NCBI GenBank assembly: GCA_015063335.1
Contig: SVUH01000020.1
Coordinates: 1 to 27,498 of the forward strand
Reading direction: 5' to 3'
Source of the DNA: Oscillospiraceae bacterium
GTDB taxonomy: Bacteria > Bacillota_A > Clostridia > Oscillospirales > CAG-272
Length of the DNA stretch: 27,498 nt
The position numbers and the translations under genes are program-made. The notes under the pieces were generated by a model, which worked only from the letters and a program-made list of their open reading frames with translations, searched no databases and was not told where the DNA came from. Shown here piece by piece: positions 18,349-25,272 of this stretch. Position 1 is the stretch's first letter; every line of letters starts with the position of its first letter.

Positions 18349-19638
18349 TTATCCGAGTGCACTGACGACCAAAAGCGACGCCGTCATCGTAGGCACGGCG
18401 ATCTCGGCACCGTAAACCACGAACCTTCCGACAGACAATTTAACATCATTTTCCTTTATGAGATTTGACCACATTATTCCCGCAAGCGCCCCAATCGGTG
18501 TTAAAAATGCGCCTATATTCGATCCGATTATAGTTGCGTAAACATCCGGCATGGACGGAGAAACCGAAAGTATTTTACTAAACAGCACGCTCATTGGAAT
18601 GTTGTTAAGCAGATTTGAGGAGAACAGAGATGCAAAGCCATACGAAAAGATCCCGTCACCAAGCTTTATATGCTCTGACAAAAATGCGGTTATTCCCGAA
18701 TTGTCAAGACCCATTACTATGATAAACATTCCTATGACAAACGGCACTATTTCAAAGGGCATTCCCTTTATGGCAAATCCTATCGGAGCAAGGCTTTTCT
18801 TCCTTGCCGCCAACACCGCGAGAGACGCGATCACCGCAGAAGCAGACACACCCAAGGATATAAGCCACATTTCAATTCCCGTGTACTGCGAGATTGCAAG
18901 CAAAACGATACAAGCAATTAGGTGAGAAAGCGCCACGGTCATAAGCGGCTTGTCGTTAATTTCCTGCACCTCTGCGTCGGTATTTATCGGTGTTCTCAGT
19001 CGCTTTCCAAAAATGAGAAGCATTACCCCAAGAGAAACCGCGCCTGCTGCAACCGTCGGAAGCGCCATGTGAATGAAATACTCCGCAAAGCTGATGCCGA
19101 ACGCGCCCGATATGTATATATTCGTGGGGTTTCCTATCAGCAACAAAATACTCCACGTGTTCGCCACGACGAATTCCATTATGAGGTACGGAACGACGTC
19201 GATTTTTGCCGAACGGCAGAATTTGCAGATAAACGGCGTAAAGGTAAGAATTACGATGTCGTTCGACGTAAAGACCGTCAAAACGGCAATCACCGCATAC
19301 AAGGAAAAGAATACTGCATACTGATTATGTCCCGCATGCTTTAAGACGACGCCCGAAATATATCCGAAAAATCCTGTGCGGTCAAGTATTAAGGAATACA
19401 CCGTCATTGACAAAAATAAGACGAGTATTTTTATGGGATTTACGGACGTGTTTTCCGTAAACGAGGTAAGCACCTGTCCTATGGAAAGATTTCCAAAAAG
19501 TATCATCAGAATACCGCCGACGAACGGGATAAGCGGGTATATTTTGAATTTTCCGTTCTTCCCCACGCTCGGTAAAAAAAGAACGCTCGCCATAAACAAA
19601 ACAACGGTAACGACAGCAATTATTATCGTAGATGTCAT
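18349..19638 (-). CDS. ArsB/NhaD-type (ion transporter superfamily) membrane permease
   Basis: 429 residues with about ten to twelve hydrophobic segments. Two features are typical of the ArsB/NhaD/SLC13-like ion transporter superfamily: paired hairpin-type motifs FTSNDIVILTFTPFICKF and LLIGNPTNIYISGAFGISF in the first half, and a related FSSNLLNNIPMSVLFSKIL ... IIGSNIGAFLTPIGALAGIM in the second half, giving an inverted-repeat architecture. The substrate cannot be told from sequence; arsenite, Na+/H+ exchange and organic anions are all used in the superfamily, and no arsenic genes are nearby. The ATG has GAGGAT about 10 nt upstream. It has its own perfect-consensus promoter, and no GC-rich terminator separates its end from the pyrH promoter. 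Confidence 0.85.
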   Translation of the reverse strand: MTSTIIIAVVTVVLFMASVLFLPSVGKNGKFKIYPLIPFVGGILMILFGNLSIGQVLTSFTENTSVNPIKILVLFLSMTVYSLILDRTGFFGYISGVVLKHAGHNQYAVFFSLYAVIAVLTVFTSNDIVILTFTPFICKFCRSAKIDVVPYLIMEFVVANTWSILLLIGNPTNIYISGAFGISFAEYFIHMALPTVAAGAVSLGVMLLIFGKRLRTPINTDAEVQEINDKPLMTVALSHLIACIVLLAISQYTGIEMWLISLGVSASAVIASLAVLAARKKSLAPIGFAIKGMPFEIVPFVIGMFIIVMGLDNSGITAFLSEHIKLGDGIFSYGFASLFSSNLLNNIPMSVLFSKILSVSPSMPDVYATIIGSNIGAFLTPIGALAGIMWSNLIKENDVKLSVGRFVVYGAEIAVPTMTASLLVVSALG

Positions 19639-19688
19639 TTGTAATCTATCCTCTTATATAATAATCTTAAAAATTTCGCAACCCGATT

Positions 19689-19717
19689 ATTATACATCCA
19701 AAGCGTTCTTTTGTCAA
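19689..19717 (-). promoter_or_regulatory. Consensus sigma-A promoter of the ArsB/NhaD-type permease
   Basis: On the minus strand TTGACA (19712-19717), 17-bp spacer, TATAAT (19689-19694): both hexamers match the consensus exactly. The predicted leader is about 45 nt. Confidence 0.88.
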
Positions 19718-19750
19718 TATATTTGAGCGCAAAATACGACTTTTTCGCTT

Positions 19751-19771
19751 ATTTTTTTATAATAAAAAAAT
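19751..19771. repeat. A/T-only perfect inverted repeat in divergent intergenic region
   Basis: ATTTTTTTA-TAA-TAAAAAAAT, 9-bp arms made only of A and T, between the divergent promoters. It could be a bent-DNA or UP-like element serving both, or a protein site; it has too little G/C to be a normal terminator. Confidence 0.4.
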
Positions 19772-19806
19772 ATTTACAATTGCATAACCAATTTTATCTT
19801 GAGGTG

Positions 19807-19815
19807 TGGTAAAAT
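19807..19815 (+). promoter_or_regulatory. Extended -10 promoter element for the membrane protein at 19844
   Basis: TGGTAAAAT is an extended -10 (TGn plus TAAAAT). No good -35 hexamer lies at 17-18 bp. The predicted start near 19822 gives a 22-nt leader that contains the GGAGGA ribosome site. Confidence 0.5.
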
Positions 19816-19843
19816 ATTCGTACGCAACTTTTTCGGAGGACAT

Positions 19844-20632
19844 ATGAAAAAGAAAAATGTATCCGCATCGGGCACAGTCTCGCGCCCTCTGCCCCTAAAA
19901 ACGATAATGGCGCTTTCCTGCGTGGCGATGTTTACCCTGACTACGCTTATGACTCAACTATACGTTTCTATTGATAGCAACGCTGTACTTCGAAACGACC
20001 TCATTCTGTTCGTAATAGACATAATTAATACAACTATTCTTGAAAGCATCGCATTTGCAATAGTATATTCCGTAATAATTTACTGTGCGGTGCGGTATTC
20101 AACTAAAAAGCTTGTAGCTGTATGCGGAATTTATTTAGGACTTTCCGCTGTCCGCTATACCGCAGTAACGTTATTAGAGTATGTCACCGCAAGAGACTTA
20201 GAAAAAATAGATATTAGTCTTCCTCTTATCTATCTCACAATTAATGCGCTTCAAATGCTCGTTATTGTTCTTGTCTCCACTTTTATTGGTAAAATATACA
20301 AAGAAAGATTTATGGCAAAGAAAAAGGCTGCCCTTAGAATAGGCAGCCCCTATAAAGATTCTTCTTTAAATTTTGATACGTTTTTTTCTGTAAAAAATCC
20401 GCTCCAAGTGTGTGCGCTTATAGCAGGAATAATGCTGCTTGCCATACAAGTTGGCATGAGAATAAGCTATGACGTAACGTACAACATAGTGCTCGGCGAG
20501 CCCGAGAGCATCGCCGAAGTAATACTCATATGCGCTTATTATCTTTCAGATGTTTTGGTCGCGGCCCTTGTTTATGCCGTTTCGTGGCTTATATTGCGCG
20601 TTTTCGTTCGCAAGGATACAGTAAACAATTAA
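19844..20632 (+). CDS. Polytopic membrane protein of unknown function
   Basis: 262 residues from the ATG at 19844, chosen for GGAGGA 4-5 nt upstream; an in-frame TTG at 19799 has no support. A short basic N-terminus (MKKKN...) is followed by about six hydrophobic segments (roughly 18-38, 48-72, 78-98, 112-136, 175-196, 215-240). A cytoplasm-like basic loop (YKERFMAKKKAALRIGSPYK) lies between segments four and five. No catalytic or transport motif was recognised. It is divergent from the ArsB/NhaD-type permease and its stop lies 4 nt from the stop of the convergent XRE-TPR regulator. Its coding strand contains, in antisense, a terminator-like hairpin at 20326-20348. Confidence 0.75.
   Translation: MKKKNVSASGTVSRPLPLKTIMALSCVAMFTLTTLMTQLYVSIDSNAVLRNDLILFVIDIINTTILESIAFAIVYSVIIYCAVRYSTKKLVAVCGIYLGLSAVRYTAVTLLEYVTARDLEKIDISLPLIYLTINALQMLVIVLVSTFIGKIYKERFMAKKKAALRIGSPYKDSSLNFDTFFSVKNPLQVCALIAGIMLLAIQVGMRISYDVTYNIVLGEPESIAEVILICAYYLSDVLVAALVYAVSWLILRVFVRKDTVNN
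20326..20348 (-). terminator. Minus-strand terminator-like hairpin inside an opposing coding sequence
   Basis: Read on the minus strand: GGCTGCC, 9-nt loop, GGCAGCC, then TTTTTCTTT. This is a textbook intrinsic terminator shape, 289 nt past the stop of the regulator gene and inside the plus-strand membrane protein gene. It could end regulator transcripts after they overlap the neighbour's 3' half. Confidence 0.55.
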
Positions 20633-20653
20633 TGCTTTAAGAAAGCATTTTTT
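20632..20653 (+). terminator. Intrinsic terminator overlapping two convergent gene ends
   Basis: ATGCTTT-AAG-AAAGCAT followed by six T. It begins on the last base of the plus-strand stop codon and covers the stop and last codons of the convergent regulator. It suits plus-strand transcripts; on the minus strand the downstream T-run is poor. Confidence 0.6.
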
Positions 20654-21512
20654 GCAAAAGCTCGATCTTATTTATTGAATACTCATACGCGCCCTTGAAA
20701 TTCGATATTTCCTTGCAGCATTTCTCAAGATCGCAGAAGATAAAATACATCATAGGCTCAGGGATCTGCTCCTCGCCTACAAGTATGGCGTGAAGACAAT
20801 CGTACGCGCTTCCGAAATCTCCTTTTTCTATGTAATCAAGCGCCAAAAGGTGCGTGCTGTACGGTCCCTTTCCGTCATCTCCCGTAAGCTCGGTTATATC
20901 CTTCCCCTCGTTTTTGCGTTCAAGGAATGCACCCGCATAAGAGCAAAAGGTATCATTCATAGCGGCATAGGTAGGCACGTCAGTTTCGTCTATGCTGTTT
21001 GAAGATAGGGTTGCGGAAATATATCTCATATACTTAAAGTACATAGCGCATATTGACGACAGATACGTAGTGTCATAGATAGTGCCTGCGCAAGATTCAA
21101 GCGCCAGATCAAAATACTCACATGCAAGGTGAAGATTGCCGCGGTTAAATTCCTCGATCGCAATTCCCTTTGTACATTCTGCAAGAATAAGCTGTATCTC
21201 GTCATCCGAGGCGCTCTTGGAATTTATGCACATATCTCGGCAAATTCTGTAATCTCCCGTAAGATAAGCGGTTTTTATGCCGGTTATATCGCTATGCTTC
21301 ATATACATATCCTCGTCGCTTGCCTCGGCAAGCAAAAATCCCGCAGATACGTTAAGCTTTGCGGCGATATATTTGAGGGTATCAAGCGACGGCTGTGCCG
21401 CGCCGTTTTCTATTCTGCTGAGCATATTTCGAGTGATCTCACTCCCCGCAAGCTCGGACTGTGTCATAAGCTTGCCTGTCCTTAGCGCCTTTATTTTCTC
21501 ACCTAAATTCAT
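20637..21512 (-). CDS. XRE-family helix-turn-helix regulator with TPR-like helical C-terminus
   Basis: 291 residues. An N-terminal HTH_XRE domain (residues 2-62: LGEKIKALRTGKLMTQSELA, NMLSRIENGAAQPSLDTLKY, then IAAKLNVSAGFLLAE) is followed by an all-helical region of TPR-like repeats to the end (for example CRDMCINSKSASDDEIQLI, RGNLHLACEYFDLALESC, IEKGDFGSAYDCL). This layout is that of Rgg/PlcR/NprR-type and related firmicute regulators, many of which sense peptides, though no peptide gene is visible beside it. The ATG has AAGGAG 7 nt upstream. It has its own promoter with a candidate operator over the start site, suggesting autoregulation. Target genes are unknown; the convergent membrane protein and the upstream Na/Pi transporter are candidates by position only. 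Confidence 0.88.
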   Translation of the reverse strand: MNLGEKIKALRTGKLMTQSELAGSEITRNMLSRIENGAAQPSLDTLKYIAAKLNVSAGFLLAEASDEDMYMKHSDITGIKTAYLTGDYRICRDMCINSKSASDDEIQLILAECTKGIAIEEFNRGNLHLACEYFDLALESCAGTIYDTTYLSSICAMYFKYMRYISATLSSNSIDETDVPTYAAMNDTFCSYAGAFLERKNEGKDITELTGDDGKGPYSTHLLALDYIEKGDFGSAYDCLHAILVGEEQIPEPMMYFIFCDLEKCCKEISNFKGAYEYSINKIELLQKMLS

Positions 21513-21524
21513 AATTGCTCCTTG

Positions 21525-21541
21525 GGTAAATTTAAATTACC
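21525..21541. promoter_or_regulatory. Candidate operator at the regulator's transcription start
   Basis: GGTAAATTTAAATTACC, a 17-nt dyad with one mismatched pair, lies between the -10 (21545-21550) and the ribosome site, covering the predicted RNA start. That is a suitable place for autorepression by the XRE protein encoded next to it. Confidence 0.45.
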
Positions 21542-21544
21542 ATA

Positions 21545-21573
21545 ATTATAGCATATATTTTAAAAAAAAGCAA
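21545..21573 (-). promoter_or_regulatory. Sigma-A promoter of the XRE-TPR regulator
   Basis: On the minus strand TTGCTT (21568-21573), 17-bp spacer, TATAAT (21545-21550), with an extended -10 (TGCTATAAT). The -35 overlaps the T-tract of the upstream terminator. Confidence 0.8.
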
Positions 21574-21595
21574 GGGGTACTTTTTCAGTACCCCT
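21573..21595 (-). terminator. Intrinsic terminator of the Na/Pi transporter gene
   Basis: On the minus strand AGGGGTACT-GAAAA-AGTACCCCT (9-bp perfect stem) then TGCTTTTTTTT. It lies 12 nt after the transporter stop. Confidence 0.9.
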
Positions 21596-21606
21596 ATAAA
21601 ATTTTC

Positions 21607-23364
21607 TTATTCTATAACGTATTTTTCGGCATATTCCTTGAAATGTGCTTCAAAGGCTTGATTTTCGTCTCTGTATTTTTTCAGATATTTATGAAGCTCA
21701 AGCGACTTATGCTCGAACATTTCTATATAGCAGCCTGCTATATTTGAGCAATGGTCGGCTATACGTTCAAGATTATTAAGAATATCGGATAGAATAAATC
21801 CGTGCTCCATGCTGCATTCTCCGCTTTGAAGCCGCACTATATGGTGTCTCTTTATCTTGTCGCGAAGTCCGTCAATAACCTGTTCCAGCGACTCAACGCG
21901 CTTTGCTTTCTCAATATCCTTTTCGTTTATGGCGTCATACGTAAGCGTAGTTATTTCACGCACGGCACTTATAAGCACGGATATTTCCTTTTGCGCGCTT
22001 ATCGAAAAGCGCAGCTTTTTATCGTCCATCTCCTCTGCCGATTCGACAAGATTTACCGCATGGTCAGAAATTCTCTCAAAATCACCAATCATGTGCAAAA
22101 GCTTGCTCGCCTCATTCTTCTCCGTATCAAGTATGCTTTCCTCTGATATTCTCAAAAGATACGTGCCAAGCCTGTCCTCATATTCGTCGGAAATACTTTC
22201 GTATTTTCGCACCTTGTGCGCTATCTTTTCGTCGTACGACTCAAGTAGCAAACAGCTGTATTCAAAAGCCTTGATTGACGTGCTTGCCATTTTCAAAGCG
22301 CCCTCGCGACTGCGTTCAATAGCGACAGACGGAACCCCCAGAAGTCTTTCGTCAAATATACTGAACTCATCGTTGCCTTTTTTGTCACGAACGAGTACAA
22401 CGGCAAGTCTTTCAATTTGCCTTGACAGTGGGAAAAGCACCAAGAACGAAACAATATTAAAAACAGTATGAACTATTGCAATTCCCCCCATATCGATGCT
22501 TCCGTCAAGAAACGCGAGATTAAACGCAAGCTTTAAAATATAGAAAATTATAAGTCCTATAATAGATCCGAAAACATTGAATAAGAGATGCACAACCGCT
22601 GCTCTTTTAGCGTTTTTACTTGCTCCTGCCGAGGAAATAAGAGCTGTTATACACGTTCCGATATTTTGTCCCATTATGATAGGAACGGCGTTACCAAAGG
22701 TAATAGCTCCCGTTGCGGTAAAGGACTGCAATATTCCGATCGATGCTGATGAACTTTGTATGATAGCTGTAAGAACCATTCCCGCAAACAAGCCGAGCAG
22801 CGGATTTTCAAATGCTAACAGAATCGAACGGAAGGTATCGTTGCTCGCAAGTCCCGATACAGAATCTGACATGGTTTCCATTCCGACCATAAGCACGGAA
22901 AAGCCTAAAAGTATAAGCCCTATGCTTTTGCGCCTGTCACTTTTGGTGCTCAAATAAAACCATAAGCCGACAAGCGCGACGATAGGTGTAAAGGTTGACG
23001 GCTTAAACCATTGCATTATTGAGCTTACAGAGCTTCCGCCCTCGAGTCCTGCCAGCGCAGTTATCCATGAGGTTACGGTAGTACCGACGTTCGCGCCCAT
23101 TATAACTCCGACCGCTTGTGATAAGAGCATTGTATCTGAATTTACAAAGCCAACGACCATAACCGTGGCAGCAGACGACGACTGTATAACGGCGGTAACA
23201 CCTACACCCAAGGCAAAGCCCCTTATTTTACTCCCGGCAAGCTTGCCGAGTATGACCTTAAGCCTGCGTCCCGCGCTTTTCTTTAACGTTTCTCCCATAA
23301 GATTCATTCCAAACAGAAAAAGAGAGATACCGAAAACAAACGTTAAAAAATCAAAAACTGACAT
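21607..23364 (-). CDS. Na/Pi-cotransporter family protein with PhoU-like C-terminal domain
   Basis: 585 residues. The N-terminal half has two inverted membrane repeats with the family's paired QSSSA motifs (AVIQSSSAATVMVVGFV and AIIQSSSASIGILQSFT) and GANVGTT / GQNIGT sequences, typical of the NptA/SLC34-like sodium-phosphate symporters. The C-terminal part (about 340-560) is a soluble helical bundle with PhoU-like features (LLHMIGDFERISDHAVNLVE and DILNNLERIADHCSNIAG, each with E/D-R-I-x-D-H). The likely role is sodium-coupled phosphate movement or its control. The ATG has AAAGGA upstream. Its promoter overlaps the start of the divergent nrdG-like gene, and a strong terminator follows it. 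Confidence 0.93.
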   Translation of the reverse strand: MSVFDFLTFVFGISLFLFGMNLMGETLKKSAGRRLKVILGKLAGSKIRGFALGVGVTAVIQSSSAATVMVVGFVNSDTMLLSQAVGVIMGANVGTTVTSWITALAGLEGGSSVSSIMQWFKPSTFTPIVALVGLWFYLSTKSDRRKSIGLILLGFSVLMVGMETMSDSVSGLASNDTFRSILLAFENPLLGLFAGMVLTAIIQSSSASIGILQSFTATGAITFGNAVPIIMGQNIGTCITALISSAGASKNAKRAAVVHLLFNVFGSIIGLIIFYILKLAFNLAFLDGSIDMGGIAIVHTVFNIVSFLVLFPLSRQIERLAVVLVRDKKGNDEFSIFDERLLGVPSVAIERSREGALKMASTSIKAFEYSCLLLESYDEKIAHKVRKYESISDEYEDRLGTYLLRISEESILDTEKNEASKLLHMIGDFERISDHAVNLVESAEEMDDKKLRFSISAQKEISVLISAVREITTLTYDAINEKDIEKAKRVESLEQVIDGLRDKIKRHHIVRLQSGECSMEHGFILSDILNNLERIADHCSNIAGCYIEMFEHKSLELHKYLKKYRDENQAFEAHFKEYAEKYVIE

Positions 23365-23401
23365 TTTCTTTTCCTTTCTTTGAGTACTTAAACCGTATTA
23401 T

Positions 23402-23430
23402 TTTATATTTTATAAGGAGCTAATATGCAA
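23402..23430 (-). promoter_or_regulatory. Sigma-A promoter of the Na/Pi transporter, overlapping the nrdG start
   Basis: On the minus strand TTGCAT (23425-23430), 17-bp spacer, TATAAA (23402-23407). The -35 coincides with the first two codons of the divergent activase gene, so the two genes' initiation regions are interlocked. Confidence 0.65.
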
Positions 23431-24114
23431 ATAAAAGGTCTTCAAAAAACCACCCTGCTTGACTTTCCTGGCAAGGTTGCGTGTACTGTTTTTACGGGCG
23501 GTTGTAATTTCCGTTGCCCGTTCTGTCATAACGCTTCGCTTGTTTTATCCCCCAAGGAAGTGAACGATATATCCGAGGAGGAATTTTTCAAGTTTTTAGA
23601 AAAGCGCGTAGGCGTTTTGGACGGCGTATGCATAACGGGCGGCGAGCCATTGCTTCAACACGATATTATTCCCTTTATGGAAAAAATTCATGCGCTCGGC
23701 TTCGCGATAAAGCTTGATACAAACGGCTCGCGTCCAAAGCTTCTAAAGAAAATAATTGAGCTTGGGCTTGTCGATCACATAGCTATGGATATAAAAAATT
23801 CTCTCGAAAAATATACGCTTTCGGTCGGAGCTGATATCGATCTTGACGAGATAAAGGAAAGCATAGATCTTATCATGAATAGCGGCGTTTCGTACGAATT
23901 CAGGACCACTGTGGTTAAGGAGCTGCATACGCTCGACGACATGATCTCTCTCGGAAGCCTTATTTTGGGCGCAGAGGGCTACTATTTACAAGCCTTTAAA
24001 GATTCGGGCGACTTGATCTGTTCCGAATATTCCGCGCACTCCGAGGAAACGATGCGTGAGATGCTTAACGCAGTAAAGCCCTACGTAAAGCACGCAGAGC
24101 TTCGAGGAATATGA
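23425..24114 (+). CDS. nrdG: Anaerobic ribonucleotide reductase activating protein (NrdG2-type radical SAM)
   Basis: Radical SAM enzyme that uses a [4Fe-4S] cluster and S-adenosylmethionine to place the glycyl radical on NrdD. 229 residues. Cluster motif CxxxCxxC at Cys27, Cys31, Cys34 (GGCNFRCPFCHN), SAM-binding GGEP (CITGGEPLLQ), KLDTNGSRP and DHIAMDIKN. The N-terminal IKGLQKTTLLDFPGKVACTV is characteristic of the subgroup annotated as anaerobic RNR activating protein of the NrdG2 type; general pyruvate-formate-lyase activases are close relatives. The ATG has AAGGAG 5 nt upstream. The likely partner nrdD lies 1.2 kb downstream on the same strand, separated by an opposing PHP gene. No NrdR-box-like palindrome lies upstream of it. 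Confidence 0.88.
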   Translation: MQIKGLQKTTLLDFPGKVACTVFTGGCNFRCPFCHNASLVLSPKEVNDISEEEFFKFLEKRVGVLDGVCITGGEPLLQHDIIPFMEKIHALGFAIKLDTNGSRPKLLKKIIELGLVDHIAMDIKNSLEKYTLSVGADIDLDEIKESIDLIMNSGVSYEFRTTVVKELHTLDDMISLGSLILGAEGYYLQAFKDSGDLICSEYSAHSEETMREMLNAVKPYVKHAELRGI

Positions 24115-24128
24115 TTTTTCAAAAAACT

Positions 24129-24157
24129 GTGGCACATCTGTATCCCAGATGTGCCAC
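24129..24157. terminator. Bidirectional terminator between nrdG and the PHP gene
   Basis: GTGGCACATCTG-TATCC-CAGATGTGCCAC (12-bp perfect stem). On the plus strand it is followed by CGCTTTTT; on the minus strand by AGTTTTTT. It lies between two convergent stops and suits both. Confidence 0.92.
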
Positions 24158-24170
24158 CGCTTTTTAATAT

Positions 24171-24971
24171 TTACCTATTTTTATTTAAAATAAACTTATC
24201 GCTTTCCTCAAGCTCGAGCATATCAACGATCCGGCAAAGCCTGTTATAGCCGTCGTCCAAATAACACTCCTTATGAGTATCGCTGCCCAAATAGAATTTA
24301 CAGCCGCATTTTTTTGCAATTCTGTATACCCTTAATATGCGCTCCATGGCTTCTTCCTCGTAATTTGTTTGGAAGTTAAGCTCTATTCCCACGCCAAGCG
24401 CTGCCGCTTTTGTGAAAAGTCTCTCGAAAGTTTCGTCGGAGACCATATCCAAAACCTCAATAAAAGCCTCGGGGGGCTTCTTTGCGATAAGCGGGCACGT
24501 CAAGTGCGCTATTCCGACCTTATGAAAAGGAAGATCCATAGAAAGTATCTTTTCAAATCTTTTCACGTAAGCATCCGCGCGCATCTCAAGCGTTGCATCT
24601 GCCTCAATGGTAAAGTTTTTCATATGAAGATGCGTTGTGGGAATAATAATGAAATCAAATTTATCATACTTTTCGGGAGACAGTCCGAGAGTAAGGTTTT
24701 TATCCAGCTCCGTTTCACATGCGAACAAGAACTCCACGTCCGCATCCTGCGGCAACGGAAGTGACTCAGATATATGAGCATAGTCTTGCGGTGCATACCA
24801 ATCAGATGCGCCCTCAACGGCGTCGTCCCAAAAATGGTCCGCAATACAAATTCTTTTAAGTCCGTGTTCCTTGGCATACCTCAACATTCTCTCAGGCGTC
24901 TGCAAGGGATCATCCGAGCAGGTCGAAAGCCGTGAATGAATATGATAATCGTGATCTACTATGTATTTCAT
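24171..24971 (-). CDS. PHP-domain phosphoesterase (histidinol-phosphatase-like)
   Basis: 266 residues forming a single PHP domain: HDYHIHSRLSTCSDDP (first metal-site HxH), ICIADHFWD, ACETELD, PTTHLHM, VGIAHLTCP, GIELNFQT, and the C-terminal FYLGSDTHKE with the last Asp and His ligands. These are the residues of the trinuclear metal centre in HisK-type histidinol phosphatases and related phosphoesterases. No histidine biosynthesis gene is nearby, so the real substrate is open. The ATG has GGGAGA 5 nt upstream. It has its own good promoter and is divergent from nrdD, sharing the intergenic region that carries the NrdR-type boxes. Confidence 0.85.
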   Translation of the reverse strand: MKYIVDHDYHIHSRLSTCSDDPLQTPERMLRYAKEHGLKRICIADHFWDDAVEGASDWYAPQDYAHISESLPLPQDADVEFLFACETELDKNLTLGLSPEKYDKFDFIIIPTTHLHMKNFTIEADATLEMRADAYVKRFEKILSMDLPFHKVGIAHLTCPLIAKKPPEAFIEVLDMVSDETFERLFTKAAALGVGIELNFQTNYEEEAMERILRVYRIAKKCGCKFYLGSDTHKECYLDDGYNRLCRIVDMLELEESDKFILNKNR

Positions 24972-25031
24972 AGAATCTCCCTTTCTTATTTATAATAACT
25001 GTTAGTCACTCGCTACGTGCTCCGCGGATCC

Positions 25032-25060
25032 ATTATATCACAAAAAAGCGTATGTTTCAA
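25032..25060 (-). promoter_or_regulatory. Sigma-A promoter of the PHP gene
   Basis: On the minus strand TTGAAA (25055-25060), 17-bp spacer, TATAAT (25032-25037). The predicted leader is about 53 nt. The nearest NrdR-like box begins 30 bp upstream of the -35. Confidence 0.82.
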
Positions 25061-25089
25061 TAGGATTTTAAAGATTTTGCCCGGGTGAA

Positions 25090-25105
25090 GCACTATATAT
25101 AGTTT
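25090..25105. promoter_or_regulatory. NrdR-box-like palindrome 1
   Basis: GCACTATATATAGTTT, centre 25097.5. It matches 14 of 16 positions of the NrdR consensus acaCwAtATaTwGtgt as I recall it, and is the farthest box from the nrdD promoter. Confidence 0.6.
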
Positions 25106-25110
25106 CCGAC

Positions 25111-25126
25111 ACACTATATATAGTGG
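25111..25126. promoter_or_regulatory. NrdR-box-like palindrome 2
   Basis: ACACTATATATAGTGG, centre 25118.5, 21 bp from box 1. It contains a perfect 14-bp palindrome and matches the NrdR consensus at 15 of 16 positions. Confidence 0.75.
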
Positions 25127-25142
25127 TCAAAAAGCAAAAATT

Positions 25143-25158
25143 ATACAAGATATTGTGA
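25143..25158. promoter_or_regulatory. NrdR-box-like palindrome 3
   Basis: ATACAAGATATTGTGA, centre 25150.5, 32 bp from box 2. It matches at 13 of 16 positions; the dyad has a G/A mismatch in the middle. Confidence 0.65.
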
Positions 25159-25174
25159 TAACAACCAATAAAAG

Positions 25175-25190
25175 ACACAATATATTGTGA
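25175..25190. promoter_or_regulatory. NrdR-box-like palindrome 4
   Basis: ACACAATATATTGTGA, centre 25182.5, 32 bp from box 3 and 10 bp upstream of the -35. It contains a perfect 14-bp palindrome and matches at 15 of 16 positions. NrdR is the ATP/dATP-sensing repressor of ribonucleotide reductase genes. Confidence 0.8.
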
Positions 25191-25200
25191 TTTCTCACAA

Positions 25201-25229
25201 TTGACATTTGAGGAATTTTGTCATATAAT
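25201..25229 (+). promoter_or_regulatory. Perfect-consensus sigma-A promoter of nrdD
   Basis: TTGACA (25201-25206), 17-bp spacer, TATAAT (25224-25229). The predicted RNA start near 25236 gives a leader of about 37 nt with an AAAGGAGA ribosome site. Such a strong promoter fits a gene that is normally held down by a repressor. Confidence 0.92.
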
Positions 25230-25272
25230 ATATATGCACGAAAAAATTATAACGAAATAAAGGAGATTAAAA

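Noticed and set aside
19799..19843. TTG start extending the membrane protein by 15 codons
   Set aside because: It would place the start upstream of the predicted promoter -10, and GGAGGA directly precedes the ATG at 19844.
23380..23408. TTGAGT-17-TTATAT as a plus-strand promoter for nrdG
   Set aside because: The RNA start would fall at or within the ribosome binding site, leaving no usable leader; an nrdG promoter could not be assigned with confidence.
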